DNA of 64,000 nt from Arthrobacter sp. AK04 (GTDB lineage: Bacteria; Actinomycetota; Actinomycetes; Actinomycetales; Micrococcaceae). Positions within the stretch are counted from its first letter, which is position 1, and every line of letters begins with the position of its first letter. The DNA lies in contig NZ_JAJOMC010000023.1 of the NCBI RefSeq assembly GCF_021129155.1, positions 1 to 64,000 on the forward strand, given 5' to 3'. The position numbers and the translations under genes were made by a program. Below are positions 1 through 8,957 of this stretch, in pieces. The notes under the pieces are model-generated. The model saw only the letters and a program-made list of their open reading frames with translations. It made no database searches and was not told the DNA's origin.

Positions 1-2
1 GG

Positions 3-2036
3 GCAGGGAAGACCCGCCTGGCCATGGCGGCGGCCGCACGTTTGGGCGAGCGCATGCCCGACGGTGCGGGCTGGGTTAATCTGTCCCCGCTCACCCAGGT
101 TGAGCAGGTGCCGGGGGCCATCGCGGCGGCACTTGGACTGGAGGCGCCAGCAGGCGAAGACCCGCTGAAAATCGCGTCCCGTTTTCTCCATGCCCGCCGC
201 CTGCTGCTGGTCCTGGACAACTTCGAGCACTTGGCAGACGCGTGGCCCGTGGTGCTGGACCTGCTCACTGCAGCCCCTGAGCTCCGGATCCTCACCACCA
301 GCCGGAGGCGGCTTGGGTTGCGTCCGGAGTATGAGTTCGAACTTGCGCCTTTGGAGTTGCCACCGCTCGACCCGCCCCTGCCTCCCCGCCAGCTGCGGGA
401 GGTGCCGGCAATGAAGCTGCTCTTGAACCGGGGCCGGACGGTCCGCCCCCGCTTTGCCGTAGACCATGGAAACGCCGCAGTACTGACACGCCTGTGCCAC
501 CGCCTGGACGGGCTGCCGTTGGCCATTGAACTGGCCGCGGCCCAGCTTCGACATATCAACGAGCACGATCTCCTCGCGGACTTGGAGGTTAGCCTGGCCG
601 CGTTGCGGGCCGCCTTCCCGGACCTTCCGGACCGGCAGCAAACCCTCACTGCCACGATCGAGTGGAGTTACCAACTACTGGCGGACGCTGAACGCGTACT
701 CTTCGGCCAACTCGGTGTTTTCGCCAACGATCCAACGACGGAAGCGATTGACGCCGTGCGCGGCTCTTTTTCCTCGGGCGCGCCATCCACTGAAGAACTG
801 CTGTCCGCGCTCGCGGACCACAGCCTGCTGCGTCGCTACACCGACCAGGGAGGACGACGTGTGACGCTGCTGCAATCCATCCATGAGTTTGCGCGTAACC
901 GGCTGGCGCTGGTTCCTGAGCAACACGAGGTGCGCCGGCGGCATGCCGAGTACTACCTTGCCCTGGCTGAGACATTGGGTCCGCTACTGTGGGGTGCCGG
1001 CCAGGTGGAGGCGTTCCGGATGCTTCACGCCGAAGCCCTCGACCTCCGCGCAGCACTGCTTTGGGCAGCAGGGCCGGATGGTTCGACTGAACTGGCCCTT
1101 CGCCTGGTGGGAGAGCTCTGGCATTACTGGGAACTCACCGGAGACGTTACCGAGCAGCAGCGGATTGCCGTTGAACTCGTGGAGGCAGCGCCGGATGCGG
1201 CGCCGCAGCTTAGAGCACCAGCCCTTAGCGGAGCAGCCACTCTGACATGGACCCTGGGCAGGTATGACCAGGCGGCCCACCTCCACCGCCGCGCCCTTGA
1301 AGCGTTTGAAAAGTCCGGCAATAGCCAGGGCGTAGCGTGGACCATCATGTGTCTGGCCGTGCAGGCAGCACAAAGTGGTGATTTCTCTACTGCCGAGCGC
1401 CTCACAGCGGAAGCCTTGGCCTATCCCGGAGTCAGCCTTCGGGTCAGAATTGGGGCGCTGGTTGTCCTCTCCCGCCAGGCGTACTGTGCCGGGGACCATC
1501 TGCGGGCACTCGAACTCTGCAGGGCGTGCGCGGAGCTGACCCGCCGGCTGGGGGACCGGTGGCTCCTGGGCGCTGTGCTCACCAATCTTGCAGAGAGCAC
1601 CGAACAGGCTGGCGATTACGACGGTGCCGAGCTCCTGCTCATCGAAGCTATCAGCGCCTCACTCCAACTGGGGGCGGAGGGCAATCTGGCTGCTTTCCTT
1701 GACTCGTTGGCGGGCGTTTATGCGTCAAAAAACCTCTACGACTTGGCCCCCCGCCTCCTCGCCGCGGCGGACTCCTACCGAACAGACCGCGGTATTTCGC
1801 TGGATCAGGCAGAACGACGACGAGTTGATGCCATTATCGACAAAGCCCGGGCTGAAGCTGGCCCCATTCGCTTCGGGCTTGCCTGGTCTGGTGGACGTAG
1901 GCTCACCGTTCGGCAGGCAGCAAACGAGGTGCTCCAGGGCGGGCGCCAACCCAGACTCTCCGGCACCTCCCGGGGTTCAGCCCGATCAGCTTCTACCGCC
2001 GTAGACAGTGCCGCAGGCTCAGCCCCCTGGACGTGA
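3..2036 (+). CDS. NB-ARC/TPR regulatory ATPase (AfsR/LuxR-like), 5' end outside window
   Basis: This is the C-terminal part of a large signal-transduction ATPase; the reading frame is already open at the left edge. The first visible residues, AGKTRLA, are the end of a P-loop (GxGKTRLA). A Walker B follows (LLLVLDNFEH), then LTTSRRRLGL and the GLPLAIELAA motif typical of NB-ARC/AfsR-type STAND proteins. From about residue 320 the sequence is helical and TPR-like. It ends with the AWSGGRRLTVRQAANEVL block that usually closes this family's TPR region. No LuxR-type helix-turn-helix is visible at the C-terminus, so any DNA-binding, BTAD or cyclase domain would have to lie upstream of the window. 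The role is inferred to be ATP-dependent transcriptional regulation. The ATG at position 24 is internal to the P-loop and is not the start. Confidence 0.85.
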   Translation, partial: AGKTRLAMAAAARLGERMPDGAGWVNLSPLTQVEQVPGAIAAALGLEAPAGEDPLKIASRFLHARRLLLVLDNFEHLADAWPVVLDLLTAAPELRILTTSRRRLGLRPEYEFELAPLELPPLDPPLPPRQLREVPAMKLLLNRGRTVRPRFAVDHGNAAVLTRLCHRLDGLPLAIELAAAQLRHINEHDLLADLEVSLAALRAAFPDLPDRQQTLTATIEWSYQLLADAERVLFGQLGVFANDPTTEAIDAVRGSFSSGAPSTEELLSALADHSLLRRYTDQGGRRVTLLQSIHEFARNRLALVPEQHEVRRRHAEYYLALAETLGPLLWGAGQVEAFRMLHAEALDLRAALLWAAGPDGSTELALRLVGELWHYWELTGDVTEQQRIAVELVEAAPDAAPQLRAPALSGAATLTWTLGRYDQAAHLHRRALEAFEKSGNSQGVAWTIMCLAVQAAQSGDFSTAERLTAEALAYPGVSLRVRIGALVVLSRQAYCAGDHLRALELCRACAELTRRLGDRWLLGAVLTNLAESTEQAGDYDGAELLLIEAISASLQLGAEGNLAAFLDSLAGVYASKNLYDLAPRLLAAADSYRTDRGISLDQAERRRVDAIIDKARAEAGPIRFGLAWSGGRRLTVRQAANEVLQGGRQPRLSGTSRGSARSASTAVDSAAGSAPWT

Positions 2037-2235
2037 CATGCGCGGCGACGCTGGCCGTTCGATGCCGCCCGTCGTAATAGCGTGCAATATAAGCATGACC
2101 TCATGTATTTGATGACTATAAATTCGGCAGCCGTGCTACTTTCAACACTGCCGCCGCGCATTTCTTCGTTGCCAAGGACCGGGACCAGGGGACTGCGCGC
2201 GCTCCCATTGCAGAGTCCGATCATTGGAGACGCCC

Positions 2236-3669
2236 GTGGAACCCACAACAGACGTGAAGCTGGACGCCCAGCCGGCCAGGCCCCCCGCGGCCGACTCCGG
2301 ACTCCGCCGCTCCATGGGCCCGCGCCACCTGGTGATGATCGCCATGGGCGGCGTGATCGGCTCCGGCCTGTTCCTTAGCTCCGGCTACACCATCTCCCAG
2401 GCCGGCCCGCTCGGCGCCGTCATCGCGTACCTCATCGGCGCTTTTGTTGTGTACCTGGTGATGGCCTGCCTCGGCGAACTTGCCATCGCCTACCCGGTGT
2501 CCGGCGCATTCCACATCTACGCCGCCCGCTCCATCGGCCCCGCCACCGGTTTCGCCACCGCCTGGCTCTACTGGCTGTGCTGGGCGGTGGCCATCGGCTC
2601 AGAGTTCACCGCCTCCGGGCTGCTCATGCAGCGCTGGTTCCCGGACGTGGAGGTCTGGGTCTGGTGCCTGGTATTCGCGGCCGTGCTCTTCGGCTTCAAC
2701 GCCGTGTCCTCCAAGTTCTTCGGCGAGTCCGAGTTCTGGTTCGCCATCGTCAAGGTCGCCGCGATCATCGGCCTCATTGTCCTGGGCGGTGCGGCCCTGT
2801 TCGGTTTCCGCCCGCTCGGCGGCGGGGGAGAGCACCCGGTCCTGTTCGAGAACTTCGCCACCGAGGGCGGTCTGTTCCCCAACGGCTTCACGGGCGTCCT
2901 GGTCACCGTACTCGCGGTCTTCTACGCCTTCTCCGGCTCGGAACTTATCGGCGTGGCCGCCGGTGAAACCAAGGACCCGGCCACCAGCATCCCCAAGGCC
3001 CTGCGCACCACGGTGCTCCGCCTGCTGATCTTCTTCGTCGGAGCCATCGCCGTCATCGCCGCCACCATCCCGTACAACGAGGTAGGCCTGGACGAGAGCC
3101 CGTTCGTCACCGTCTTCTCAGCGATCGGTCTGCCCTTCGCCGCTGACATCATGAACTTCGTGATCATCACCGCACTGCTTTCCGCCGGCAACAGCGGCCT
3201 GTTCTCCTGCGCCCGCATGCTCTACTCCCTCGCCGACGAAGGCCATGCCCCCCGCGCCTTCAAAAAGCTGACCCGCCGCGGCATTCCCCTCATCGCGCTC
3301 TCGGTGAGCATGGTAGGCGGCATCGCATCGCTGATCAGCAGCGTGGTGGCCCCGGAAACGGTCTACCTGGTGCTGGTCTCCGTGGCCGGCTTCGCCGTCG
3401 TAGGCGTATGGATGTCCATCACCGCCTCGCACTTCTTCCACCGCCGCGCCTTCGTCCGCAACGGCGGCGACATCAGCACCCGCGCCTACAAAGCCCCGCT
3501 GTTCCCGCTGGTGCCCATCCTGGCGTTCTCGCTGTGCGTGGTTTCCCTGATCGGCATCGCCCTCGATCCCACCCAGGCCGCCGCGCTCTACTTCGGCATC
3601 CCCTTTGTGGCCGCGTGCTACATCTGGTTCCACTTCCGGCACGGCCGCAAGGCCGCTGCGGCGAGGTAG
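2236..3669 (+). CDS. mmuP: S-methylmethionine permease-like APC transporter
   Basis: A 12-segment amino acid permease of the AAT branch of the APC superfamily. The first segment begins at about residue 30 with the APC signature MGGVIGSGLFL. The blocks GPATGF.TAWLYWL, WVWCLVF, FSGSELIGVAAGE and the long C-terminal match closely what I remember of Escherichia coli MmuP, which imports S-methylmethionine. That assignment is supported by mmuM, the enzyme using the substrate, 3 kb downstream. I chose GTG 2236 because GGAGA lies 5 bases upstream; TTG 2224 would leave no room for a ribosome binding site. The AT-rich stretch 2090-2125, with TATAAA near 2117, is a plausible promoter. A strong terminator follows at 3685. 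A proline or GABA permease is the alternative. Confidence 0.85.
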   Translation: MEPTTDVKLDAQPARPPAADSGLRRSMGPRHLVMIAMGGVIGSGLFLSSGYTISQAGPLGAVIAYLIGAFVVYLVMACLGELAIAYPVSGAFHIYAARSIGPATGFATAWLYWLCWAVAIGSEFTASGLLMQRWFPDVEVWVWCLVFAAVLFGFNAVSSKFFGESEFWFAIVKVAAIIGLIVLGGAALFGFRPLGGGGEHPVLFENFATEGGLFPNGFTGVLVTVLAVFYAFSGSELIGVAAGETKDPATSIPKALRTTVLRLLIFFVGAIAVIAATIPYNEVGLDESPFVTVFSAIGLPFAADIMNFVIITALLSAGNSGLFSCARMLYSLADEGHAPRAFKKLTRRGIPLIALSVSMVGGIASLISSVVAPETVYLVLVSVAGFAVVGVWMSITASHFFHRRAFVRNGGDISTRAYKAPLFPLVPILAFSLCVVSLIGIALDPTQAAALYFGIPFVAACYIWFHFRHGRKAAAAR

Positions 3670-3684
3670 GCGCAGTAAAGGAGC

Positions 3685-3748
3685 GGACGACGGCGGCTGC
3701 CGGAACAGGTGCGTTGCGCACCTTCCCGGACGGTCGCCGTCGTCCTTT
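3685..3748 (+). terminator. Rho-independent terminator after mmuP
   Basis: Long imperfect inverted repeat 16 bases after the mmuP stop. The outer arms GGACGACGGCG (3685) and CGCCGTCGTCC (ending 3745) enclose an inner stem AGGTGCG/CGCACCT with a 3-base loop, and TTT follows. It separates mmuP from the downstream IclR gene, which must therefore have its own promoter. Confidence 0.8.
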
Positions 3749-3822
3749 CCGCCGCAGGCCCCACCGCCCCTGAGAGGCGGGGCGTGGAAGAATGGGGGCT
3801 TGTGACCGGCCGGGAGGTGCAG

Positions 3823-4596
3823 ATGAGCGTGGATTCGTCCGCTGAGGCGTCGTCAATGGCGCAGGGGCTCCGGATTGTCCGGCTCGTGGCAGGCCGGGAG
3901 AAGCTGGGACGCCAGTTGCTGGGCGTTTCGCAGCTGGCCGCGGAGCTGGACATGGAACAGAGCCGCGTCTCCCGCCTGGCGCAGGAACTGTGCGACCTCG
4001 GACTGCTGGAGCGCGTGGACCGCGGGCCGTTCCGGACCGGTCCGCGCTTCTTCAGCCTGGCCGCGGCACTGAACACCGGTTGGGTCCGGGAAGCAAAAAC
4101 CGAACTTGAGGCGCTTGTTGCGGCGCTGGGACTGCGCGCCCGGCTCTCCGTCCGGGACGGCTACCGAGTGATCCTGGTCCGGGCCTCCAGCAACGACGCC
4201 ATCCCCGGCAGCTTCGTCAAGCCCGGCATGGTGACCCCGGTCTGGTGCACCGGTGCCGGCCGGGCGCTGCTGTGGGACCTTGACCGGCCGGCGCTGGATG
4301 CCCTGCTGCAGGACGTGAACTACATCGGCATCGGCGGACCGGGGGCCGCGCACTCCACCGACGGGGTCTGGGACCTCATGGCCCGCGACCGTGATGCCGG
4401 GTTTATCACCGCCGCCGAAGAATTCGAACACGGAGTGGTGGAACTCGCGGTGCCCGTCTGTGACGCCGGCGGCGCCATCCTTGCCTCGCTGAGTGTGCTG
4501 GGCAGCCGGGCCGGGATCGGTCCGGATGCGGCAGCTGCGGCGGCCGTGCTCACCAGCGCCGCTGAACGGCTCGGATCCCGCGGGAGCGCCCGCTAG
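3823..4596 (+). CDS. IclR-family transcriptional regulator
   Basis: A 257-residue IclR-type regulator. The N-terminal winged helix-turn-helix occupies about residues 10-75 (GVSQLAAELDMEQSRVSRLAQEL), and the GAF-like effector-binding domain fills the rest (CTGAGRALLW, GFITAAEEFEHGVVELAVPV). Start ATG 3823 has GGAGG 5 bases upstream; the longer open frame from 3709 has no comparable site. The gene follows mmuP beyond a terminator and converges on the second IclR gene, sharing the palindromic stop CTAG. It probably responds to a small metabolite of the S-methylmethionine locus, but that is inference from position only. Confidence 0.85.
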   Translation: MSVDSSAEASSMAQGLRIVRLVAGREKLGRQLLGVSQLAAELDMEQSRVSRLAQELCDLGLLERVDRGPFRTGPRFFSLAAALNTGWVREAKTELEALVAALGLRARLSVRDGYRVILVRASSNDAIPGSFVKPGMVTPVWCTGAGRALLWDLDRPALDALLQDVNYIGIGGPGAAHSTDGVWDLMARDRDAGFITAAEEFEHGVVELAVPVCDAGGAILASLSVLGSRAGIGPDAAAAAAVLTSAAERLGSRGSAR

Positions 4597-5357
4597 GGTT
4601 GCCGGTACCCGAGCCTCTGCTCAAGCCATTTTCCCCGGGCCACCAATGCGTCCGCGCAAACTTCCCGGCGCGGTTCCAGCCTGTCTTTGATGCCCACGAT
4701 CTGCAGCGCGGCCACCACGTCACCCTTGAAGTCCCGGACGGGGACGGCCAGGGAATAGAGGCCGGGTTCCGCTTCCTCATCCACGATCGAGTAGCCCCGC
4801 TTCCGGGCAGCTTCACGCCGCGCCAGGAAGTCGTCCACGCTGGCCGGCGTGTTGGGGCCGTGCCGCACAAACGCCACATCCGCGAAGACGGTCCGCACTT
4901 CCGCCTCCGATGCTTCCCACAGCACCGCCTGCCCGGCGTCGCTGCAGTACGCGGGGTAGGGCCGGCCCAGCCAGGAGCCCACCAGGTTGCTGCTGGCCGG
5001 GACGCTTTCGCCGATGGTCACCGTGCTGTCCCCGTGAAGGACCCCCAGGAAACATGCCTCATCCGTTTCCCCCGCCAGCGCCTCCAGGGCGGTGCCGCCG
5101 TCGGACTCTAAACGGCGCTCGGTGAGCAGCTGCGCGTCAGTAAGGACGGACCACTCCAGGCTGTAGGTGCGCTGGCTCGTTTTGCGGAGGAAGCCCTCCT
5201 GTTCGGCACTGCGGAGGCTGCGCGAAACCTGGCTGCGGTCCTTGCCAAGATCTGCGGCGACGTCAGCCACGGTTCCTCCGGGATGTCCCGCTGCGTGGCG
5301 TGCACCCACAGCAAGGAGGGCCATGATTCCGCGGCCCATGCTGGAGGTTTTTGGCAT
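4593..5357 (-). CDS. IclR-family transcriptional regulator
   Basis: A second, clearly different IclR regulator of 254 residues on the opposite strand. The HTH lies at about residues 10-60 (GTVADVAADLGKDRSQVSRSLRSAEQEGFL), followed by a GAF-type ligand domain containing CSDAGQAVLWEA and YSIVDEEAEPGLYSLAVPV. I prefer ATG 5357 because TAGACT sits 7 bases upstream on this strand, the leaderless pattern seen repeatedly in the window; a GTG at 5408 would add 17 residues. Its TAG stop overlaps the stop of the convergent IclR gene (4593-4596, CTAG). A role in the S-methylmethionine locus or in control of the neighbouring hydrolase pair is inferred. Confidence 0.82.
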   Translation of the reverse strand: MPKTSSMGRGIMALLAVGARHAAGHPGGTVADVAADLGKDRSQVSRSLRSAEQEGFLRKTSQRTYSLEWSVLTDAQLLTERRLESDGGTALEALAGETDEACFLGVLHGDSTVTIGESVPASSNLVGSWLGRPYPAYCSDAGQAVLWEASEAEVRTVFADVAFVRHGPNTPASVDDFLARREAARKRGYSIVDEEAEPGLYSLAVPVRDFKGDVVAALQIVGIKDRLEPRREVCADALVARGKWLEQRLGYRQP

Positions 5358-5524
5358 GGTGTCGAGTCTAGTGGAGGTGCTTTCCCCGCCCGGCTTCCGA
5401 TGTGTCACCGACTGACGCGCCGGATTCGCCGGAACAGTACGTGCTCGCCGGAACGCCCCGGCGGCCGTGTTCTCTTCCAGCGATTGGGGAGCTGCCGGCC
5501 GCAGGGCAGGAGCGCAGAGCCGCG

Positions 5525-6277
5525 TCAGCAGATGGCAAACACCCTTGCCGGGAAGCCGCTGCCGCCGAGGGGCTTGGGCCAGGAAGCGACGACGGCGGCA
5601 CCGGATTCCGGCAGTCCGTCCAGGTTGGCCATCAGTTCGATCTGCCAGCGACCCTGTTCCAGGACATAGGTTTCCAGGCTGAAGTCCTGCCGGGAGGTTG
5701 CCAGGCCCGGGTCCGTGTCTGTCTGCTCGTGGCCAACCGCTGCCACGGCACGGTGCTCAACCAGGAAGGACAGCACCTCCATGGACCAGCCGGGCGTGTG
5801 GCTCAGGCCCTCGCTGTCCCGGTTGGCCATCGCCCCGGCGTCGGGCCACCGGCCGCTCCATCCAGTGCGGAGGGCAACGAAGGAACCCCGCGGGACGGGG
5901 CCGTTCCGGTCTTCCCAGTCCAGGACGTCCTGCAGGGTGGGGGTGGCGTCCGGGTTGCCGGCCACCCGCTGGCTGATATCCAGGACCACCAGCGGAAGGA
6001 TCATCTCCTCCACCGGGATCTGGTCCAGCGTCCTGCCGCCGCGGATGAAGTGGGAGGGCGGGTCCACGTGGGTTCCCCACTGGCCCACGATCGTGTAGCG
6101 GTGGGCGGTGAAGCCGTCACCCTTGTCCAGGTCGAAAAGGGCTTCGCGCTGCTCATCCGGAAAGGCGGCGAAGTGGGGCTGTCCCGGGTGGAAGGCGTGC
6201 GTCAGGTCCACGAACTGCCTGCCCGCGATCACCGCCTGCAGGCCCTCCCAGAGCGAGGTTGTGCTGGTGTCCGTCAT
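5525..6277 (-). CDS. Cyclase-family (kynurenine formamidase-like) metal-dependent hydrolase
   Basis: A 250-residue member of the cyclase / Kyn-formamidase family. It carries the characteristic metal-binding block GTHVDPPSHF at about residues 68-77, plus FVDLTHAFHPG near the N-terminus and AVGHEQTDTDPG further on, which fits the usual second metal-site region. Related enzymes hydrolyse N-formylkynurenine, isatin or cyclic amides; the substrate here is unknown. Its ATG overlaps the TGA of the upstream gene (6274-6277, ATGA), so the two are almost certainly translated together. It lies inside the mmuP-mmuM locus, which hints at an S-methylmethionine- or plant-metabolite-related amide or lactone, but this is inference. 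Confidence 0.8.
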   Translation of the reverse strand: MTDTSTTSLWEGLQAVIAGRQFVDLTHAFHPGQPHFAAFPDEQREALFDLDKGDGFTAHRYTIVGQWGTHVDPPSHFIRGGRTLDQIPVEEMILPLVVLDISQRVAGNPDATPTLQDVLDWEDRNGPVPRGSFVALRTGWSGRWPDAGAMANRDSEGLSHTPGWSMEVLSFLVEHRAVAAVGHEQTDTDPGLATSRQDFSLETYVLEQGRWQIELMANLDGLPESGAAVVASWPKPLGGSGFPARVFAIC

Positions 6278-6753
6278 GATGCTGCGGCTCCTTCTGCCAT
6301 GGGCGCTTCAGTCTTTAATGCTTCTGCCGGCGGCGCCAGTGCGGTGCTGGAGACGCTGACGGGGCCGGTCACCTCAATGACCGGCACCTCCCACGGGTGG
6401 ATGTCCACGAGGCGGCGCATAAACCGCTCGACGGCGGCGTCCCCCAGTGAGGCGTCGAAGTACGTTGTGAAGACGAAGGTTGGCGAGAGGGTCTGCTCAC
6501 CCACCCGTCCCAGGGTGGGATTGGCGCCCTCGGCCGTGGTGAACCCCTCGAAACCGAGGCTGGACTCAAACACATGCTTGTAGTTGCCGAAGTCCCCGAG
6601 TTCCCGGAATTCGGCAAGGGCCTGCAGCAGGTGCGCGATGCCCGGATCATCCCGGAAGGCGTCCGGCTCGCCCTTGGACAGCTGCCCGAAGGTGCTGCTG
6701 CTGATCGGCCAGTGCACGCGGAGCTTGCGTACCGGGTGAAGTTGAACGTCCAA
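6274..6753 (-). CDS. Hypothetical protein translationally coupled to the cyclase-family hydrolase
   Basis: A 159-residue soluble protein that I do not recognise. It contains FRELGDFGNYKHVFESSLGF and a segment TYFDASLGDAAVERFMRRLVDIHPWEVPVIEV (split by a hydrophobic strand) that reads like a small alpha/beta domain, then an Ala/Pro-rich tail. There is no signal peptide or membrane segment. The start is a TTG at 6753 with GAGG 8 bases upstream; a GTG 12 codons later is possible. The stop overlaps the ATG of the next gene by four bases, so it is likely a partner or accessory protein of that hydrolase. It is divergent from mmuM and shares an AT-rich control region of about 100 bases with it. Confidence 0.65.
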   Translation of the reverse strand: MDVQLHPVRKLRVHWPISSSTFGQLSKGEPDAFRDDPGIAHLLQALAEFRELGDFGNYKHVFESSLGFEGFTTAEGANPTLGRVGEQTLSPTFVFTTYFDASLGDAAVERFMRRLVDIHPWEVPVIEVTGPVSVSSTALAPPAEALKTEAPMAEGAAAS

Positions 6754-6851
6754 GAACCTAGCCTCTTTCCTCCGCCGGGTGACGGCTGCCAGCCATCGTG
6801 ACAGAAAGAAATAATCATTACAAGCATAAGTAAATGCGTATTATGACTACT

Positions 6852-7814
6852 ATGTCTTCCATTGCGCCGCTCTCGTCCCTGCTGGAATCCGGGGAGCACC
6901 TCGTCACCGACGGCGCCCTGCCCACGGAACTCGAGGCCCGCGGCTGCAACCTGGACGATCCCCTGTGGTCTGCCAAGGTCCTGTTGGAAGACCCGCACCT
7001 GATCAGGGACGTCCACCGCGACTACTTCTCCGCCGGGGCCCGGATTGCCACCACCGCCAGCTACCAGGCAACGCCGCAGGGCTTCGCACGGCGGGGCATG
7101 AGCGCCCCCGATGCCCTGGAGCTGGTGGCGTTGTCGGTGCGGCTGGCGGATGAGGCCCGCAGCATGCACCTGGCCGCCGCACCGGACTCGGGCGCGCTGC
7201 TCATTGCCGGCTCTGTTGGCCCTTACGGCGCCTACCTGGCAGACGGTTCCGAATACCGCGGCGACTACACGCTGGGGAAAGAGGAATTCATGGACTTCCA
7301 CCGGCCCCGGGTAGCCGCGCTTGTTGAGGCGGGTGTGGATTTCCTGGCGTGCGAGACGCTCCCGTCGTTTGCCGAAGCCGAGGCACTGGCCGCCCTCACG
7401 GAAGAGTTCGGCGTCGAATCCTGGTTCACCTTCTCCCTGCGGGACGGCGCCCACATCAGCGACGGCACCCCGCTGACCGCAGTTGCCGGGCTCCTTGACG
7501 TACACCCCCTGGTTGCAGCGATTGGCGTGAACTGCGTGCCGCTGCACCTGGTCACTTCCGCGCTCGCCGCCCTCCACAGCGCGACGGACAAACCGCTGGT
7601 GGCCTACCCCAACTCAGGCGAAACGTACGATCCCGCGACCAAGACCTGGGGTCCGGCCACAACATCCGGACAGGATGGGGACGCCGAACCAACAGATCCC
7701 GCCGGCGGCGCGGCGGCCTGGCTGGAGCACGGCGCCCGCATCATCGGCGGGTGCTGCCGCACGACGCCAGGCGACATCGCCGCCGTCGGACGGGTCATTG
7801 CCGCGCGTCGCTGA
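6852..7814 (+). CDS. mmuM: Homocysteine S-methyltransferase
   Basis: Transfers a methyl group from S-methylmethionine (or S-adenosylmethionine) to homocysteine, giving methionine. The protein matches remembered E. coli MmuM over its length: TELEARGCNL, DPLWSAKVL, ASYQATPQGFARRG, GSVGPYGAYLADGSEYRGDY. The zinc-binding cysteines are present, Cys228 in GVNC and Cys301-Cys302 in IGGCCRTTPGD. I chose ATG 6852 because TATTAT stands 7 bases upstream, the leaderless arrangement common here; ATG 6834 and 6843 are in frame but leave no -10 in front. With this start the protein has 320 residues, close to the E. coli enzyme. An insertion of about 15 residues near residue 275 (TTSGQDGDAEP) is unusual. Confidence 0.92.
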   Translation: MSSIAPLSSLLESGEHLVTDGALPTELEARGCNLDDPLWSAKVLLEDPHLIRDVHRDYFSAGARIATTASYQATPQGFARRGMSAPDALELVALSVRLADEARSMHLAAAPDSGALLIAGSVGPYGAYLADGSEYRGDYTLGKEEFMDFHRPRVAALVEAGVDFLACETLPSFAEAEALAALTEEFGVESWFTFSLRDGAHISDGTPLTAVAGLLDVHPLVAAIGVNCVPLHLVTSALAALHSATDKPLVAYPNSGETYDPATKTWGPATTSGQDGDAEPTDPAGGAAAWLEHGARIIGGCCRTTPGDIAAVGRVIAARR

Positions 7815-7876
7815 ACTAACCCGGCTGAACCATCCGCGCACAGCTAAACCGCCACGCACCACCGAGCCTGAGGGCC

Positions 7877-8155
7877 TCAGCCCTTTGCCGGGGTGTCCTT
7901 TTGGTTGTCCTGGTCCGGGGTGTCCTGGTCCTGAGTGTCGTCCCCGTCCGGCGCGTCCTGTTCGTCCGCCTGTTCGGCCTTCTCCCTGGCCTCCTGCTGG
8001 TGCTGCTCGAGTTTCGCCTCGGCGTCCCTGCGCCGGTATCCGATGGAACGGGCCTGTTCAGGGGTGGGATGCCGGTGCTCCCGCTCCCACGCATGGTCAT
8101 TGACGCCGGTGCCGGGCACTGCCCCATCATCCGGATCAAGCGGTTCTTTACCCAT
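7877..8155 (-). CDS. Small acidic hydrophilic hypothetical protein
   Basis: A 92-residue, very hydrophilic protein. Residues about 25-60 are a charged, coiled-coil-like segment rich in Glu, Gln, Lys and Ala (EAKLEQHQQEAREKAEQ), followed by a low-complexity Asp/Gln tail (GDDTQDQDTPDQDNQ). No family was recognised and no membrane or export signal is seen. ATG 8155 was chosen because AGGG lies 7 bases upstream; the frame could open two codons earlier at a TTG. It converges on mmuM and lies 34 bases downstream of the DHFR-like gene on the same strand, so the two may be co-transcribed. Confidence 0.5.
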   Translation of the reverse strand: MGKEPLDPDDGAVPGTGVNDHAWEREHRHPTPEQARSIGYRRRDAEAKLEQHQQEAREKAEQADEQDAPDGDDTQDQDTPDQDNQKDTPAKG

Positions 8156-8195
8156 GTCCAAACCCTGTCACAGTAGCGGGACAGATAGTAGTGCC

Positions 8196-8747
8196 CTACG
8201 CCTCAAGCCGCCCGTAGGTGGTGATCACGTTGCCCTTGCTGGTCCGGGACTGGTCCAGGAGCACCAGCCGGGTGGTGGGGTCGCCGTCCTGGAAGAGGCG
8301 CCGCCCGCTCCCCGCCACCACCGGGTGCGTCATGAGCGTCAGGGAATCCAGCAGCCCGGCGAACAGCAGCTGCCGCGTGACCGAGATGCTGCCGCACACA
8401 GCGATCTCGCCGCCGTCGCGCTCCTTGAGCCCTGCCACGAACTCTTCCGGCGGTGCGTCCATCAGCTGCGAGTTCTGCCATTCGAGCGGTTCCGCCAGGG
8501 TCCGCGACGCCACAAACTTCTCCACCGGATTGATGAACGCGGCAAAGTCCTCGTCCACGGGCGCGGTGGGCCAGTACGCGGACCACTCCTGGTAGCTCAC
8601 CCGGCCCAGCACCACCGTGTCCACCGTTTCCATCATGGTGGTCAGGCCGGCGCCCAGTTCGTCGTCAAAGCTGTCGAACTGGAACTTGTAGGGATCGGAC
8701 ACCACGCCGTCCACGGAGTGGAACAGGCCGGCAGTGACTTTGCGCAT
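8196..8747 (-). CDS. Dihydrofolate reductase-like (RibD C-terminal domain) protein
   Basis: A 183-residue protein of the stand-alone RibD-C/dihydrofolate reductase-like family common in actinobacteria (YwjB/YyaP type). Family marks are the N-terminal VTAGLFHSVDGVVSDP, VLGRVSYQEWSAYWP, FVASRTLAEPLEW and the late G-S-(I/V) nucleotide-binding region EIAVCGSISVTRQLL. It probably binds NADPH, but the substrate is unknown and it should not be read as a true folate reductase. Start ATG 8747 has GGAGG 5 bases upstream; an upstream in-frame codon at 8780 has none. Confidence 0.82.
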   Translation of the reverse strand: MRKVTAGLFHSVDGVVSDPYKFQFDSFDDELGAGLTTMMETVDTVVLGRVSYQEWSAYWPTAPVDEDFAAFINPVEKFVASRTLAEPLEWQNSQLMDAPPEEFVAGLKERDGGEIAVCGSISVTRQLLFAGLLDSLTLMTHPVVAGSGRRLFQDGDPTTRLVLLDQSRTSKGNVITTYGRLEA

Positions 8748-8957
8748 GGGGACCTCCAGCAGGGGTTTTTGAGCGGACACGCCTCACCCTAGTGCGCCCC
8801 TTGAGCCAGCGGAAGATCCCTGCAAAAGCGCACGACGGCGGCCGCCCCAGTTACGTTCATCACTCGCCGAGGCGTCTTGCAGGGTTTGGCTGATCCTGAG
8901 CCGCATACTTGTGGTGAGCGGCTGTTGCCGTGCCCCGGCCAGGCAGGAGGAAAGTGC

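Noticed and set aside
5402..6583. A 393-codon plus-strand frame over the cyclase-family hydrolase
   Set aside because: It is antisense to a gene with a clear metal-binding motif and ATGA coupling, and has no recognisable domain of its own.
6811..6844. Palindromic operator in the AT-rich mmuM promoter
   Set aside because: The ATAAT/ATTAT and AGCAT/ATGCG pairs do not share one centre of symmetry. I kept only the TATTAT -10 assignment.
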